DNA from: JBAYDV01 sp041672845
GTDB taxonomy: Bacteria > Bacteroidota > Bacteroidia > Bacteroidales > UBA932
Direction of reading: 5' to 3'
Length of the DNA stretch: 22,451 bases
Assembly (NCBI GenBank): GCA_041672845.1
Contig: JBAYYV010000008.1
Location: 1-22,451, forward strand
The notes under the pieces are model-generated. The model made no database searches. It saw only the letters and a list, made by a program, of their open reading frames with translations, and was not told the DNA's origin. Of this stretch, positions 1 to 8,597 are shown in pieces. A program made the translations under genes and the position numbers. Each line of letters starts with the position of its first letter. Positions within the stretch are counted from its first letter, which is position 1.

Positions 1-29
1 TATTGAATTCATATATGTCTTTACGACTA

Positions 30-1460
30 TTAGTATCTAATATCTCTTGAACCGTCTCTAACTGTTTGTAATTTCATGGCAAGATCTGTTTTTCTAGGAC
101 CTTGAGGAAATTTAGCTAACTCTTTTTCGATTAATTTAATACCTGCAGCTTTAGTTTCAGGTGTAGCATAATCGATAAGATATTCAGTAAGAGTAAGCAT
201 AGCATTAGGTGTACAGAAATTATGAATGAAACCAGGGATAGCATATTCCATAAAATGTTCACCAGTACGTCCAGCTCTATAACAAGAAGTACAGAAACTA
301 GGAATAAAATCTCTGCTGATTAACCATTTGACAGTATCATCAAGAGAACGAGTATCTCCTACTTGGAATTGTTCTTCTTTCAAAGCCTGTGTACCTACTT
401 CTCTAGCTTTTTGATAACCTCCGATTTCAAGTTTAGTACCTGCATCGATTTGTGATATACCAAATTGCATTAATTCGTCACGTAATGCTACTGGTTCACG
501 GGCTGTCATAATCATACCTGTATATGGGACAGAAAGTCTTAATATACATACTAGTTTCTTAAAGTCAGCATCGCTAACTAAGTAAGGAATATCTTCTTTC
601 TTTAAACCGTTAGCTGGTTGAATTCTAGGGAAACTTAATGTATGAGGACCTACACCATATAATTTTTGTAAATGAAGAGCATGGGATACTAAACTAAGTA
701 CTTCGAATCTCCAATCATATAAACCAAATAAAGCTCCTAATCCCATATCATCGATACCACCTTCATAAGCTCTTTCCATAGCATTTAATCTCCACATGAA
801 TTGACCTTTCATAGTGTTAATTGGGTGATATTTATTATAAATTTTTCTGTTATAAGTTTCTTGGAATACTTGATAAGTTCCGATACCTGACTGTTTAACA
901 GTATTGAACCCTTTAATATCTAGAGGTGCAGCATTAATGTTAACACGACGAATAGAGCCATTTTTAGAATGTACTTTATATACTTCTCTTACTGTATGTG
1001 CGATAAAATCAGCATTGTATTTAGGGTGTTCACCATATACTAAGATAAGTCTTTTATGTCCCACATCTTCTAAAGATGTTACTTCATTTTCAAGATCTTT
1101 ATCTGAAAGGGTACGACGAACAGTAGTAGAATTAGAACTTTTGAACCCACAGTATGAGCAATCATTGACACAATAGTTACCTACGTATAATGGGGCAAAT
1201 ATAACTATTCTGTTGCCGTAAATAGATGTTTTTAGTTCATGTGCTATTTCGTACATTTCTTCTAAAAGTTCTGGGTCCTTGATAGCGATAAGCTCTGCAG
1301 TTTCATCAGGAGTCAAAGGCTTTTTTTCACGACATTTTGCGAAAATTTCTCTACATCTTCCTTGATTTTCAGGATGATTAGTAATTAAGTCATGAAGATG
1401 TTCATTATCGATAAAATCAATAGCACCTTCAGTGAGTTTCATGTCGAAAAGTTTCTTCAT
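30..1460 (-). CDS. hydG: [FeFe]-hydrogenase H-cluster maturase, radical SAM tyrosine lyase HydG
   Basis: HydG cleaves tyrosine to p-cresol and dehydroglycine, and from this makes the CO and CN- ligands delivered as an Fe-CO-CN unit to the [FeFe]-hydrogenase active site. The 476-residue protein has the usual family length. The radical-SAM cluster motif CX3CX2C is at Cys97, Cys101 and Cys104 (YCVNDCSYCGF). The auxiliary-cluster motif CX2CX22C that separates HydG from thiazole synthase ThiH is intact at Cys390, Cys393 and Cys416, so the enzyme should be functional. The ATG start is preceded by an A/T-rich leader without Shine-Dalgarno. It is the last gene of a same-strand run after ligA, fprA and yihY, 91 bases downstream of yihY. 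HydE, HydF and the hydrogenase itself are not in the window. The identification is firm; shared transcription with its neighbours is inference. Confidence 0.96.
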   Translation of the reverse strand: MKKLFDMKLTEGAIDFIDNEHLHDLITNHPENQGRCREIFAKCREKKPLTPDETAELIAIKDPELLEEMYEIAHELKTSIYGNRIVIFAPLYVGNYCVNDCSYCGFKSSNSTTVRRTLSDKDLENEVTSLEDVGHKRLILVYGEHPKYNADFIAHTVREVYKVHSKNGSIRRVNINAAPLDIKGFNTVKQSGIGTYQVFQETYNRKIYNKYHPINTMKGQFMWRLNAMERAYEGGIDDMGLGALFGLYDWRFEVLSLVSHALHLQKLYGVGPHTLSFPRIQPANGLKKEDIPYLVSDADFKKLVCILRLSVPYTGMIMTAREPVALRDELMQFGISQIDAGTKLEIGGYQKAREVGTQALKEEQFQVGDTRSLDDTVKWLISRDFIPSFCTSCYRAGRTGEHFMEYAIPGFIHNFCTPNAMLTLTEYLIDYATPETKAAGIKLIEKELAKFPQGPRKTDLAMKLQTVRDGSRDIRY

Positions 1461-1514
1461 TTTTATTTTTATGTATTAATTAGTTTGTTATATATTTATA
1501 ATATATTTTTCAAT

Positions 1515-1528
1515 AGATTTTCAAATCT
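1515..1528. repeat. Short inverted repeat between yihY and hydG
   Basis: The 6-base arms AGATTT and AAATCT flank two bases in the 91-base gap between the yihY stop and the hydG start. The hairpin would be weak and A/T-rich with no strong T-run, so I do not call it a terminator. On the minus strand, AAGATTTG (1522-1529) matches TAnnTTTG in 7 of 8 positions, so a weak hydG promoter could overlap it. Confidence 0.25.
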
Positions 1529-1551
1529 TATATAATTCTTTATTAAGTAAA

Positions 1552-2604
1552 TCACTTATCATTTTTATCTTTTCTTTTTTCCTGTCTTTTTTCCTGCCTA
1601 TGTTCTTTTTTCAGCTGTTTATTCATTTCCTTTTCATGTATAACACTCATAGGTATTAACAACTTAGCACTTTTATCATCATAATAATCAATATGTTGAT
1701 ATGCATAAGTTATTTCAGCTCCGAGTAAAATAATATACCAGCCTATATTCATCCAAATCATAAATAAAGGGATAGCTCCAAAAACTCCATATACAGCATT
1801 TAAACGAGCGACAAATACCTGAGTTTCTAAATATAAATACTGTATTATGGTAAATGCTAATGCTGTTAACAGAGCAGATTTAAGAGCCGGAACAAATTTC
1901 ACCTTAGCATTAGGAATTAGGACATATAATGCAGTAAATAATAATGTAGCAAAGATATAAAATATCAGCCACAATATTATAGTACTTACTGATTCTATAA
2001 AAGGAATATCTAATCCGATACTATCCATTCCTTTAGAAATAGTAAGGAACATAAACATAAATAAGATTAAAATAAATGGAGACAATATTATTATCAAAAT
2101 ATTAGTTAATATTCTTTTCCAAATAACTCTAGATTTTTCTACTCTCCATATAGTATTAAATGATTTTTCGACACATAATAAAAGCCAAATAACTACCCAA
2201 GCAAATACCAAAAATGAAATTATTCCCATAGGACCTTGTTTAGCAGTAGTAATAATATTATCAGCAAAAGTGGTAACCACATCTACTAAATAATCATTAT
2301 TGGCTATTTCGTATATCATAGTTCTAAGCATCTTATCCATACCAAAACCATAAGTCACAGTAAATAGGATAGCTATCATAGGAATAAATGCCATAGTAGA
2401 GAAGAAACTTAATGCCACAGATTTCCAACCAAGATTCTGCTCACCGAAATTTTTAGAAGTAACTATAGATACTCTTAAATATTTGATGGCCTTAGCTCTT
2501 TTTTTAGAAAAATTAGATAAATCTATCTCCCAAACTTCATTCTTCAAAAAGTTAGAAATCTTTTGATAAGAATTACCTACCGATTTTTTAATGTTAGCAA
2601 ACAT
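1552..2604 (-). CDS. YihY/BrkB family inner-membrane protein
   Basis: A predicted integral cytoplasmic-membrane protein of the YihY/BrkB (UPF0761) family; its molecular function is not established. The old link to RNase BN is no longer accepted. The 350 residues contain about six hydrophobic segments, at roughly residues 64-90, 125-150, 165-190, 205-235, 240-258 and 272-302. The family signature regions are visible: NTIWRVEKSR after the second segment, and a last helix region with IPLFMIWMN followed by LLGAEITYA. The N-terminus is cytoplasm-like and charged. The C-terminus is a strongly basic, Lys/Arg/Glu-rich tail containing RQEKRQEK, encoded by a 12-base tandem repeat. It lies 51 bases downstream of fprA and 91 bases upstream of hydG on the same strand. 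Family assignment is confident; role is unknown. Confidence 0.88.
   Translation of the reverse strand: MFANIKKSVGNSYQKISNFLKNEVWEIDLSNFSKKRAKAIKYLRVSIVTSKNFGEQNLGWKSVALSFFSTMAFIPMIAILFTVTYGFGMDKMLRTMIYEIANNDYLVDVVTTFADNIITTAKQGPMGIISFLVFAWVVIWLLLCVEKSFNTIWRVEKSRVIWKRILTNILIIILSPFILILFMFMFLTISKGMDSIGLDIPFIESVSTIILWLIFYIFATLLFTALYVLIPNAKVKFVPALKSALLTALAFTIIQYLYLETQVFVARLNAVYGVFGAIPLFMIWMNIGWYIILLGAEITYAYQHIDYYDDKSAKLLIPMSVIHEKEMNKQLKKEHRQEKRQEKRKDKNDK
1575..1598. repeat. Two-copy 12-base tandem repeat in the 3' end of the yihY-like gene
   Basis: Two adjacent units, TTTTTTCCTGTC (1575-1586) and TTTTTTCCTGCC (1587-1598), differ at one base. Read on the minus strand they encode the repeated RQEK in the charged C-terminal tail. 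The in-frame unit with homopolymer T6 runs could change copy number by slippage and would alter only the tail length. Confidence 0.7.
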
Positions 2605-2655
2605 ATTCTGCAGCTTATGTTTTTATTAATTAATATCTAATGATATATATTTATA

Positions 2656-3837
2656 TTATTTATTTAGTCTGGAGACCATATCTTTAACGAAAGCAGTAGT
2701 ATCTACTTTATTAGATTCGAAAACTCCAGAAAGCTCTAAAATATCTTCTGAAACATTCATTTTCATTTGCTGACAAGCAGCCAAGATAGATTTAGCACCT
2801 GCACCGTTCCAGCTAGAACCGCCGAACACACTAACTACTTTATTTTTAGGAGAAGAAACAGATAATTCATGAATAAGAGCAGCCATCATAGGATGCATAT
2901 CAGAATTGTAAGCACAGCTACCAAGGATTAAACCTTTATATTTCCAAATATCACTAAGAATGAATGAAATGTGAGTTTTGGAAACATCATAAATATGAAT
3001 ATTTCTAATACCTTTCTCAGCTAATTTTAAAGCGATAGTATCAGCTAATTTTTCAGTATTACCATACATAGAAGCGTATGCGATAACGACACCATCCTCA
3101 GCTTTATGAAGACTCCACTTGTTATACCATTCTATTACTTGAGTAGGGTCTTTTCTCCAAATAGGACCATGAGCTGGACAAATAAATTTAAGAGGTATAT
3201 CTACTAATTTTTTAAAAGCGTTTTGTACCATTATCGACCATTTACCTACTATATTTGAATAGTATCTTCGACCTTCTTCTTCGAAGAATTTCAAATCTAC
3301 TTGGTCATCATAAATAGTACCATCTAAGGTACCATAAGTACCGAAGGCATCACCTGAAAATAACATTTGGTCTGTAGTATCATATGTCATCATGGTTTCA
3401 GGCCAATGAACCCAAGGAGTTAATACAAATTTAAGATTATGATGTCCTAATTTTAATTCTTGCCCATTAGATACTTTTAAGAAAGATTCTTCTGGAAGAG
3501 GATAATAAATATCCAATAATTTTTTAGTCTGATTATTACCTACTACTTTAACATTAGGATATTTCTCTATAATTTCACCGATCATACTAGAATGATCAGG
3601 TTCCATATGATTAATTACTAAATAATTTAGTTTTTTATCACCTAATAATTTAGCAATATTCTTTTTGTATAAAGGGTCTGAACCATATTCAAGAGTATCT
3701 ATCAATGCTGTTTTTTCATCTGCTATTAAATATGAATTATATGAAATGCCATAGGGTAGTGGCCAGTTATTTTCAAATAATGTAGTCTTTCTATCGTTGA
3801 TCCCTAAATAAAAGACCTTGTTACTAATATTAATCAT
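2656..3837 (-). CDS. fprA: Flavodiiron protein (A-type flavoprotein, FprA family), O2/NO reductase
   Basis: Flavodiiron proteins reduce O2 to water and/or NO to N2O in the cytoplasm, using electrons from reduced rubredoxin, ferredoxin or coenzyme F420. The 393-residue protein has the standard two domains: a metallo-beta-lactamase-like diiron domain (about 1-245) and a flavodoxin domain (about 249-393). All diiron ligands are present: His77, Glu79 and Asp81 in NHMEPDHSS (with His82), His144 in WVHWPE, Asp163 in SGDAFG and His223 in PAHGP, with the expected X62 and X18 spacings. The FMN phosphate-binding loop is YASMYGNTEKL (254-264). No rubredoxin or flavin-reductase domain is fused, so a separate electron donor is needed. 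It sits 30 bases after ligA and 51 bases before the yihY-like gene; the presence of hydG in the same run fits oxygen protection. Whether O2 or NO is preferred cannot be read from the sequence. Confidence 0.95.
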   Translation of the reverse strand: MINISNKVFYLGINDRKTTLFENNWPLPYGISYNSYLIADEKTALIDTLEYGSDPLYKKNIAKLLGDKKLNYLVINHMEPDHSSMIGEIIEKYPNVKVVGNNQTKKLLDIYYPLPEESFLKVSNGQELKLGHHNLKFVLTPWVHWPETMMTYDTTDQMLFSGDAFGTYGTLDGTIYDDQVDLKFFEEEGRRYYSNIVGKWSIMVQNAFKKLVDIPLKFICPAHGPIWRKDPTQVIEWYNKWSLHKAEDGVVIAYASMYGNTEKLADTIALKLAEKGIRNIHIYDVSKTHISFILSDIWKYKGLILGSCAYNSDMHPMMAALIHELSVSSPKNKVVSVFGGSSWNGAGAKSILAACQQMKMNVSEDILELSGVFESNKVDTTAFVKDMVSRLNK

Positions 3838-3867
3838 GTTAAAGATTTTATAGTTATTATAAATAAT

Positions 3868-5910
3868 TTATTTCAAATTTTTATTAATAAGTTCATTAAA
3901 TATCTCCTGGGTAATAATTTTAATCCCTAATTTTTTGGCTGTCGCCAATTTTTTCGGTCCAATTTTTTCTCCAGCCAAAAGATAATCTGTATTCTTACTT
4001 ATAGAAGAAATATTCTTACCACCATGAGTATTAATAAGTTTCTTTATATCTTCTCTGGGAATAGAAAAGTTACCAGAAATCACTATTTTTAATCCTTCTA
4101 AAGCAGAAGATATAACTTTATTTTCAGAATCATCATTTTTAAGTTTAATATTTGCTCTATTTAAATCATTTATAAGTTTAATATTTATTGGATTATCGAA
4201 GTATTCTCTAATGCTTTTAGCCATAATATCACCTATCTCATCTACCTGAGTGAGTTCTGCTTCATTGGCATTCATTAAATTATTTATATTTTGAAAATGA
4301 GCTGTCAGTATTTTAGCTGTAGTCTGACCTATATGTCTTATTCCTAAAGCATATAAAACTCTAGCAAACGGAACTTCTTTAGAATCTTCTATACTCTTTA
4401 AAAAGTTATTTACGGAAGTCTTTTGCCATCCTGGTAATGTTAAAATATCTTTTTCATTTAATTTATATAAGTCGGATAATTGGGAAATCATTTTATTCTT
4501 ATAAAGAAGATTAATAGTAGCCTCTCCACCTAAAATATTCATCGCTTTCCTAGAAATAAAATGTTCAAATTTGCCTTTTATTTGGGGAGGACAGTTATTA
4601 CTATCAGGACAATAATGTCTAGCTTCTTCTTCATCTTTAACTAAAATTGCCCCGCAAGCAGGACATTTAGTAGGAAAACTGATTGACTGAACATTATTTT
4701 GTCTTTTAGATAATTCTACTCTAGTAATCTTAGGAATTATTTCACCCCCTTTTTCTACATAAACATAATCACCTATATGAATATCTAATCTTTCCATTTG
4801 CTCACTATTATGCAATGAAGCTCTTTTAACAGTAGTGCCTGAGATAAATACAGGATCTAAATTAGCTACAGGAGTAATAGCACCAGTTCTTCCTACCTGA
4901 TAATCGACAGATAAAAGTTTTGTCAAGGCTTCTTCAGGTTTGAATTTATATGCAGTAGCCCAGCGAGGTGATTTAGCTGTATAACCTAATCTTTTCTGAA
5001 GCGCTAAATTATTCACTTTTATTACCATTCCATCTATAGGATAAGGTAACTTATCTCTCTTAATATCCCACTCTTTAATATATTCTATAACTTCTAGTAT
5101 ATTAGAGCATTCTTTAGTGTACTCCGAAGTAGGAAAACCCTGCTGGGCAGCCCATTTTAATATATCGGTATGCTTATGGATTATGGAAGTATTATTCTCG
5201 TTATTCTGGCTATTATCTTCACTTAATACATGATATAATACAGTCTCTAAACCTCGATTCTTTACTACTTCGACATCTAGAGATTTTAAAGAACCTGCAG
5301 CTGCATTTCTAGGATTAGCGAAAGACTGATCTCCTATTTCTTCTCTTTCCTCATTTATTCTATTAAAAGCTTTAAAAGGCATAAATATTTCACCTCTTAT
5401 CTCGAAATCTTGCTTGTAATTTATTTTAGTAGGAATACTATCTATAGTCAAAACATTTCTTAATACATCATCACCTATGATTCCATCTCCTCTAGTTAAT
5501 GCTCTTATTAGTATGCCATTAGAATAGGATAAGCATATAGCTGTTCCATCAAATTTAAGTTCACATGAATATGTAAAATCTTGAGCTATAGACTTTTTAA
5601 CTCTAGTATCAAATTCTATTAGTTCTTCGAAATTATAAGTATTACCTAAAGATAACATAGGATACTTATGAGAATATTGTTTAAATTTATTAGTGTTAGT
5701 TAAATCACTACCGACTTTTTGAGTAGGAGACTGACTATCTTTAAACTCTGGATACATCTTTTCGAGAACTATCAAGTCATTCATTAAAGAATCATACTCG
5801 AAATCTGATATTATGGGTTCGTTCTTTACATAATATTGCAAATTATGTAAATTCAGTTCATTCTTGAGATTTTCTATTTTCTTTTTAGCTTGTTTTTTAC
5901 TAACGGCCAT
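3868..5910 (-). CDS. ligA: NAD+-dependent DNA ligase LigA
   Basis: Seals nicks during replication and repair, using NAD+ to adenylate its active-site lysine. From the chosen ATG at 5908-5910 the protein has 680 residues, close to the usual 670. An ATG 20 codons further upstream (5970) would add a hydrophobic stretch not seen in LigA, so I chose the internal start, which begins MAVSKKQAKKKIENLK like other family members. Domains in order: Ia (YYVKNEP, about 25-35), nucleotidyl-transferase motif LKFDG with catalytic Lys119, OB fold, a four-Cys zinc finger (CPACG...CPDSNNCPP), helix-hairpin-helix repeats (LPGWQKTS, LGIRHIGQTTA) and a C-terminal BRCT domain (about 605-680). It is the first gene of the minus-strand run ending in hydG and is divergent from the hydrolase at 6014. 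Confidence 0.97.
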   Translation of the reverse strand: MAVSKKQAKKKIENLKNELNLHNLQYYVKNEPIISDFEYDSLMNDLIVLEKMYPEFKDSQSPTQKVGSDLTNTNKFKQYSHKYPMLSLGNTYNFEELIEFDTRVKKSIAQDFTYSCELKFDGTAICLSYSNGILIRALTRGDGIIGDDVLRNVLTIDSIPTKINYKQDFEIRGEIFMPFKAFNRINEEREEIGDQSFANPRNAAAGSLKSLDVEVVKNRGLETVLYHVLSEDNSQNNENNTSIIHKHTDILKWAAQQGFPTSEYTKECSNILEVIEYIKEWDIKRDKLPYPIDGMVIKVNNLALQKRLGYTAKSPRWATAYKFKPEEALTKLLSVDYQVGRTGAITPVANLDPVFISGTTVKRASLHNSEQMERLDIHIGDYVYVEKGGEIIPKITRVELSKRQNNVQSISFPTKCPACGAILVKDEEEARHYCPDSNNCPPQIKGKFEHFISRKAMNILGGEATINLLYKNKMISQLSDLYKLNEKDILTLPGWQKTSVNNFLKSIEDSKEVPFARVLYALGIRHIGQTTAKILTAHFQNINNLMNANEAELTQVDEIGDIMAKSIREYFDNPINIKLINDLNRANIKLKNDDSENKVISSALEGLKIVISGNFSIPREDIKKLINTHGGKNISSISKNTDYLLAGEKIGPKKLATAKKLGIKIITQEIFNELINKNLK

Positions 5911-5914
5911 AATA

Positions 5915-5922
5915 CAAAAATA
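5915..5922 (-). promoter_or_regulatory. Possible -7 promoter box for ligA
   Basis: The minus strand reads TATTTTTG, an exact match to the Bacteroidota -7 consensus TAnnTTTG, four bases before the chosen ligA ATG. Transcription from it would begin at or next to the start codon, giving a leaderless message, and would exclude the longer start at 5970. No clear -33 TTTG is visible at the usual spacing and the region is A/T-rich, so chance is a real alternative. Confidence 0.3.
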
Positions 5923-6013
5923 CAAATAAAATGTGGTGAATTGTATTATTTTTAATAAATTTACAAACAATAATTAAACAAAAAAGATACGTAGATAAAA
6001 CAAAAATGGTATT

Positions 6014-7378
6014 ATGAAAAAGATTATTTTAACGATAATAATTTTCTTTTTTTCTATTCTAAATATTAACGCTCAAAATATCACTGGATGGTGGAAAGGA
6101 GATTTGAATGTTATGAACCAGAATCTTGAGCTATATCTTCATGTTTTAATAGATTCTGATTCTAATTATGTAGCTAATCTAACTATTCCAGAACAATCTG
6201 TCATAGATCTTGATGCCCAAATAAAATATGATAATCCCAAGTTAGTATTGGAAATAAGTAAATATAATATTTTAATAGAAGGTGTTATAATTAATAATAG
6301 TTATATGGCACAGTATCATCAGAATGAATCTAATATTCCTATTAATTTTTATCCAAGTGATGGTCCATGTTCTGATAGACCTCAAACACCTAAACCACCT
6401 TATTCTTATAATATAGAGGAAGTGACCTTTCATAACGCTCAAGACAATATAGATTTATCAGGTACATATACTTATCCTAAAACTGGAGATGATTATTCTG
6501 CTGTAGTTATGATTACAGGTAGTGGTTATCAGAATAGAGATGAGGAAATAATGGGACATAAACCTTTTTGGGTTATAGCAGATTATCTTTCAAAAAATGG
6601 TATTGCTGTATTAAGATATGATGATAGAGGCTTTGGCAAATCTGGTGGTACTATGATAGGTAATACTTCAGAAGATTTTTCTAGAGATGTAGAAGCAGCT
6701 ATTACATTTCTTAGAAAAGAAAAAGGAATTAATAATGTAGGTCTTTGTGGCCATAGTGAAGGTGGACCTATAGCTTTTATAGTAGCTGCAAGAAATTCTT
6801 CTAAAGTGAATTTTATTGTTTCTTTAGCTGGACCTGCTATTAGAGGTGATGAAATCTTATTATCTCAGCAAATAGCTTTGGCTAAAGCTGCAGGAATACC
6901 TGAAACTATTTATTTGCCTGCTAATAATTTGAATAAAAATCTATTTGATATATTATTGTCGTCAGATAATAATAATTCCGAGTTAAAAGATTCTTTAATT
7001 TATTATGTAGATCATATATCGACTGATAGTATTCCATCTCGAGAAAAAGACAAAATAATCGCTCAGCTTACAGATCCATGGTTATATTATTTTATAAAAT
7101 TTAATCCTTTTAACGATTTAGTAAAATTACATCTACCTATTTTAGTCCTTAATGGAACTAAAGATTTACAAGTATTATCCAATATAAATATTCCAGCATA
7201 TAATAAAGCATTTAAAGAATCAGGAAACAGTAAATATGAAATTCATGAATTAAAAGGCTTAAATCATTTATTCCAACACGCAGATAAAGGTTCTGTAGAT
7301 GAATACTTTACTATAAAAGAAACTATTTCACCCGAAGTTCTTGATATTATAGAGCAATGGATAAACACACTTGATTGA
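6014..7378 (+). CDS. Exported alpha/beta hydrolase (serine hydrolase with N-terminal beta domain)
   Basis: A 454-residue serine hydrolase predicted to act in the periplasm or outside the cell. Residues 1-20 form a signal peptide (KK, a hydrophobic core with FFF, then INA before QN). Residues about 24-115 resemble the beta-rich domain found ahead of many Bacteroidota serine hydrolases (GWWKGDL at the start, QNESNIPINF near its end). The hydrolase domain spans about 135-454, with oxyanion-region ITGSGYQNRDE, RYDDRGFGKSGG, the nucleophile elbow GHSEGG (Ser248), a likely acid Asp384 in LNGTKD and a likely base His418 in LKGLNH. The substrate (peptide or ester) cannot be told. The kinase gene starts 43 bases after its stop, so the two may be cotranscribed. 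Confidence 0.85.
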   Translation: MKKIILTIIIFFFSILNINAQNITGWWKGDLNVMNQNLELYLHVLIDSDSNYVANLTIPEQSVIDLDAQIKYDNPKLVLEISKYNILIEGVIINNSYMAQYHQNESNIPINFYPSDGPCSDRPQTPKPPYSYNIEEVTFHNAQDNIDLSGTYTYPKTGDDYSAVVMITGSGYQNRDEEIMGHKPFWVIADYLSKNGIAVLRYDDRGFGKSGGTMIGNTSEDFSRDVEAAITFLRKEKGINNVGLCGHSEGGPIAFIVAARNSSKVNFIVSLAGPAIRGDEILLSQQIALAKAAGIPETIYLPANNLNKNLFDILLSSDNNNSELKDSLIYYVDHISTDSIPSREKDKIIAQLTDPWLYYFIKFNPFNDLVKLHLPILVLNGTKDLQVLSNINIPAYNKAFKESGNSKYEIHELKGLNHLFQHADKGSVDEYFTIKETISPEVLDIIEQWINTLD

Positions 7379-7421
7379 AAATATAAACATAATAATACTT
7401 AATATAGAAAAAGCTCTACCT

Positions 7422-8471
7422 ATGAATAAATTATTATCTATCGCATCACATTTTAAACTGGATAGTGTACCAGATCAAATAACTTTTCTTGGAAGAGGTT
7501 ATATAAATGATTCATATATTTTGAATACTGTTTCTGGTGTCAGGTATATTTTGCAAAAGAAAAATTCTAATATTTTTCATGATGTGCCTGGAATGATGAA
7601 TAATATTCTAAAAGTTACTAATTATTTAAGAAAGGCTAAAGCTACTGATGGTGAAGATATTTCTAGGAGAACTCTTACTATAATGCTTTCTGAAGATAAT
7701 TTACCATATTATATAAGTGGAGAAGAATATTGGATAGTTTGTTTATTTATCGAAAATACTATTACTTATCAGTTAGTAACTGATAACAGAATAGCTAGGG
7801 AAGGAGGTCGTACTATTGGATATTTTCAATCTTTATTAGCTGATTTTAATGAAGAATTAGTAGATACACTTCCGGGCTTTCATAATATGAAACATCGTTT
7901 TCAGCAGTGGGATGAGGTACTTGCTAAAGATCCTGTAGGAAGAGTAAAAGAAGTTAGCAAAGAAATAGAGTGGATAGAACTTAGGAAAAAAGAAATGTTG
8001 GATTTTTATTCTTTAATCGAGTTAGGCAAAATTCCTTCAAGAGTAAGTCATAATGATACTAAGATTTCTAATATATTATTTGATGCTGATTCTAATAAAG
8101 CTTTATGTCTTATAGATTTAGATACCGTACTTAGAGCTCCTTGTCTTTACGATTTTGGAGATGCGGTACGATCTTATACTAATACAGGTAAAGAAGATGA
8201 TAGAGATACTGAAAACGTTTCTATGAGCATGGATTTATATAATGCTTTAAAAGAAGGATATCTTTCTCAGGCTAATTCCTTTTTAACTAACATAGAGAAA
8301 AAATATCTACCATTTTCTGCTGCATATATTACATATGAACAAGTTTTACAATTTTTAATGGATTATATAAATGGTGACTGCTATTATAAAATAGAAAGCC
8401 CTGATCATAATTTGATTAGGACTCGTGCTCAATATAGATTATTACTTTCTATCGAAGACCTATTATTCTAA
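7422..8471 (+). CDS. APH-fold phosphotransferase, N-acetylhexosamine 1-kinase (NahK)-like
   Basis: A 349-residue cytoplasmic small-molecule kinase of the aminoglycoside phosphotransferase/choline kinase superfamily. The catalytic loop HNDTKISN gives His210, the base Asp212 and metal-binding Asn217; the metal-binding IDLDT follows at Asp232/Asp234, and a YDFGD motif follows that. The N-terminal FLGRGYINDSY nucleotide-loop region, the HNDTK form of the loop and LIDLDTV resemble NahK, which phosphorylates GlcNAc/GalNAc at C1 in salvage. I chose ATG 7422; an upstream in-frame TTG at 7371 would overlap the hydrolase and lacks family similarity. No phosphorylase or uridylyltransferase lies alongside, so the substrate is tentative; another hexosamine or an amino alcohol is possible. 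It follows the exported hydrolase by 43 bases. Confidence 0.8.
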   Translation: MNKLLSIASHFKLDSVPDQITFLGRGYINDSYILNTVSGVRYILQKKNSNIFHDVPGMMNNILKVTNYLRKAKATDGEDISRRTLTIMLSEDNLPYYISGEEYWIVCLFIENTITYQLVTDNRIAREGGRTIGYFQSLLADFNEELVDTLPGFHNMKHRFQQWDEVLAKDPVGRVKEVSKEIEWIELRKKEMLDFYSLIELGKIPSRVSHNDTKISNILFDADSNKALCLIDLDTVLRAPCLYDFGDAVRSYTNTGKEDDRDTENVSMSMDLYNALKEGYLSQANSFLTNIEKKYLPFSAAYITYEQVLQFLMDYINGDCYYKIESPDHNLIRTRAQYRLLLSIEDLLF

Positions 8472-8519
8472 GAGATTTCTGTCAATGATACTAGAAAATT
8501 TATGTTTTAATTATTTTAG

Positions 8520-8551
8520 TTTTATAAAAGAAGGAAAAAGGATTAACTTTG
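8520..8551 (+). promoter_or_regulatory. Bacteroidota-type promoter for rfbC
   Basis: TAACTTTG at 8544-8551 matches the -7 consensus TAnnTTTG exactly. A TTTT at 8520-8523, one base off TTTG, lies 20 bases upstream, which is the expected -33 spacing. Transcription would begin near 8556, giving a leader of about 40 bases before the rfbC ATG and making rfbC independent of the upstream kinase. Confidence 0.55.
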
Positions 8552-8597
8552 TTCATAATTATAAAGAAAACCTTATACACTTTTGAAAAGAAATAAT

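Noticed and set aside
904..1176. Open frame of 90 codons on the plus strand opposite hydG
   Set aside because: It lies entirely within hydG on the other strand, overlaps the conserved radical-SAM Cys region, and shows no domain or promoter of its own.
5911..5970. N-terminal extension of LigA by 20 hydrophobic residues
   Set aside because: DNA ligases are cytoplasmic and begin near MAVSKKQAKKKIEN. The extension overlaps the intergenic region and a possible promoter box.
6006..6017. Three-codon open frame (ATG GTA TTA TGA) overlapping the hydrolase start
   Set aside because: Such a short overlap arises easily in A/T-rich sequence, and nothing else suggests a regulatory leader peptide.
7371..7421. 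TTG start for the kinase overlapping the hydrolase stop
   Set aside because: The extra 17 residues do not look like the family, and an ATG at 7422 begins exactly where the conserved N-terminus does.
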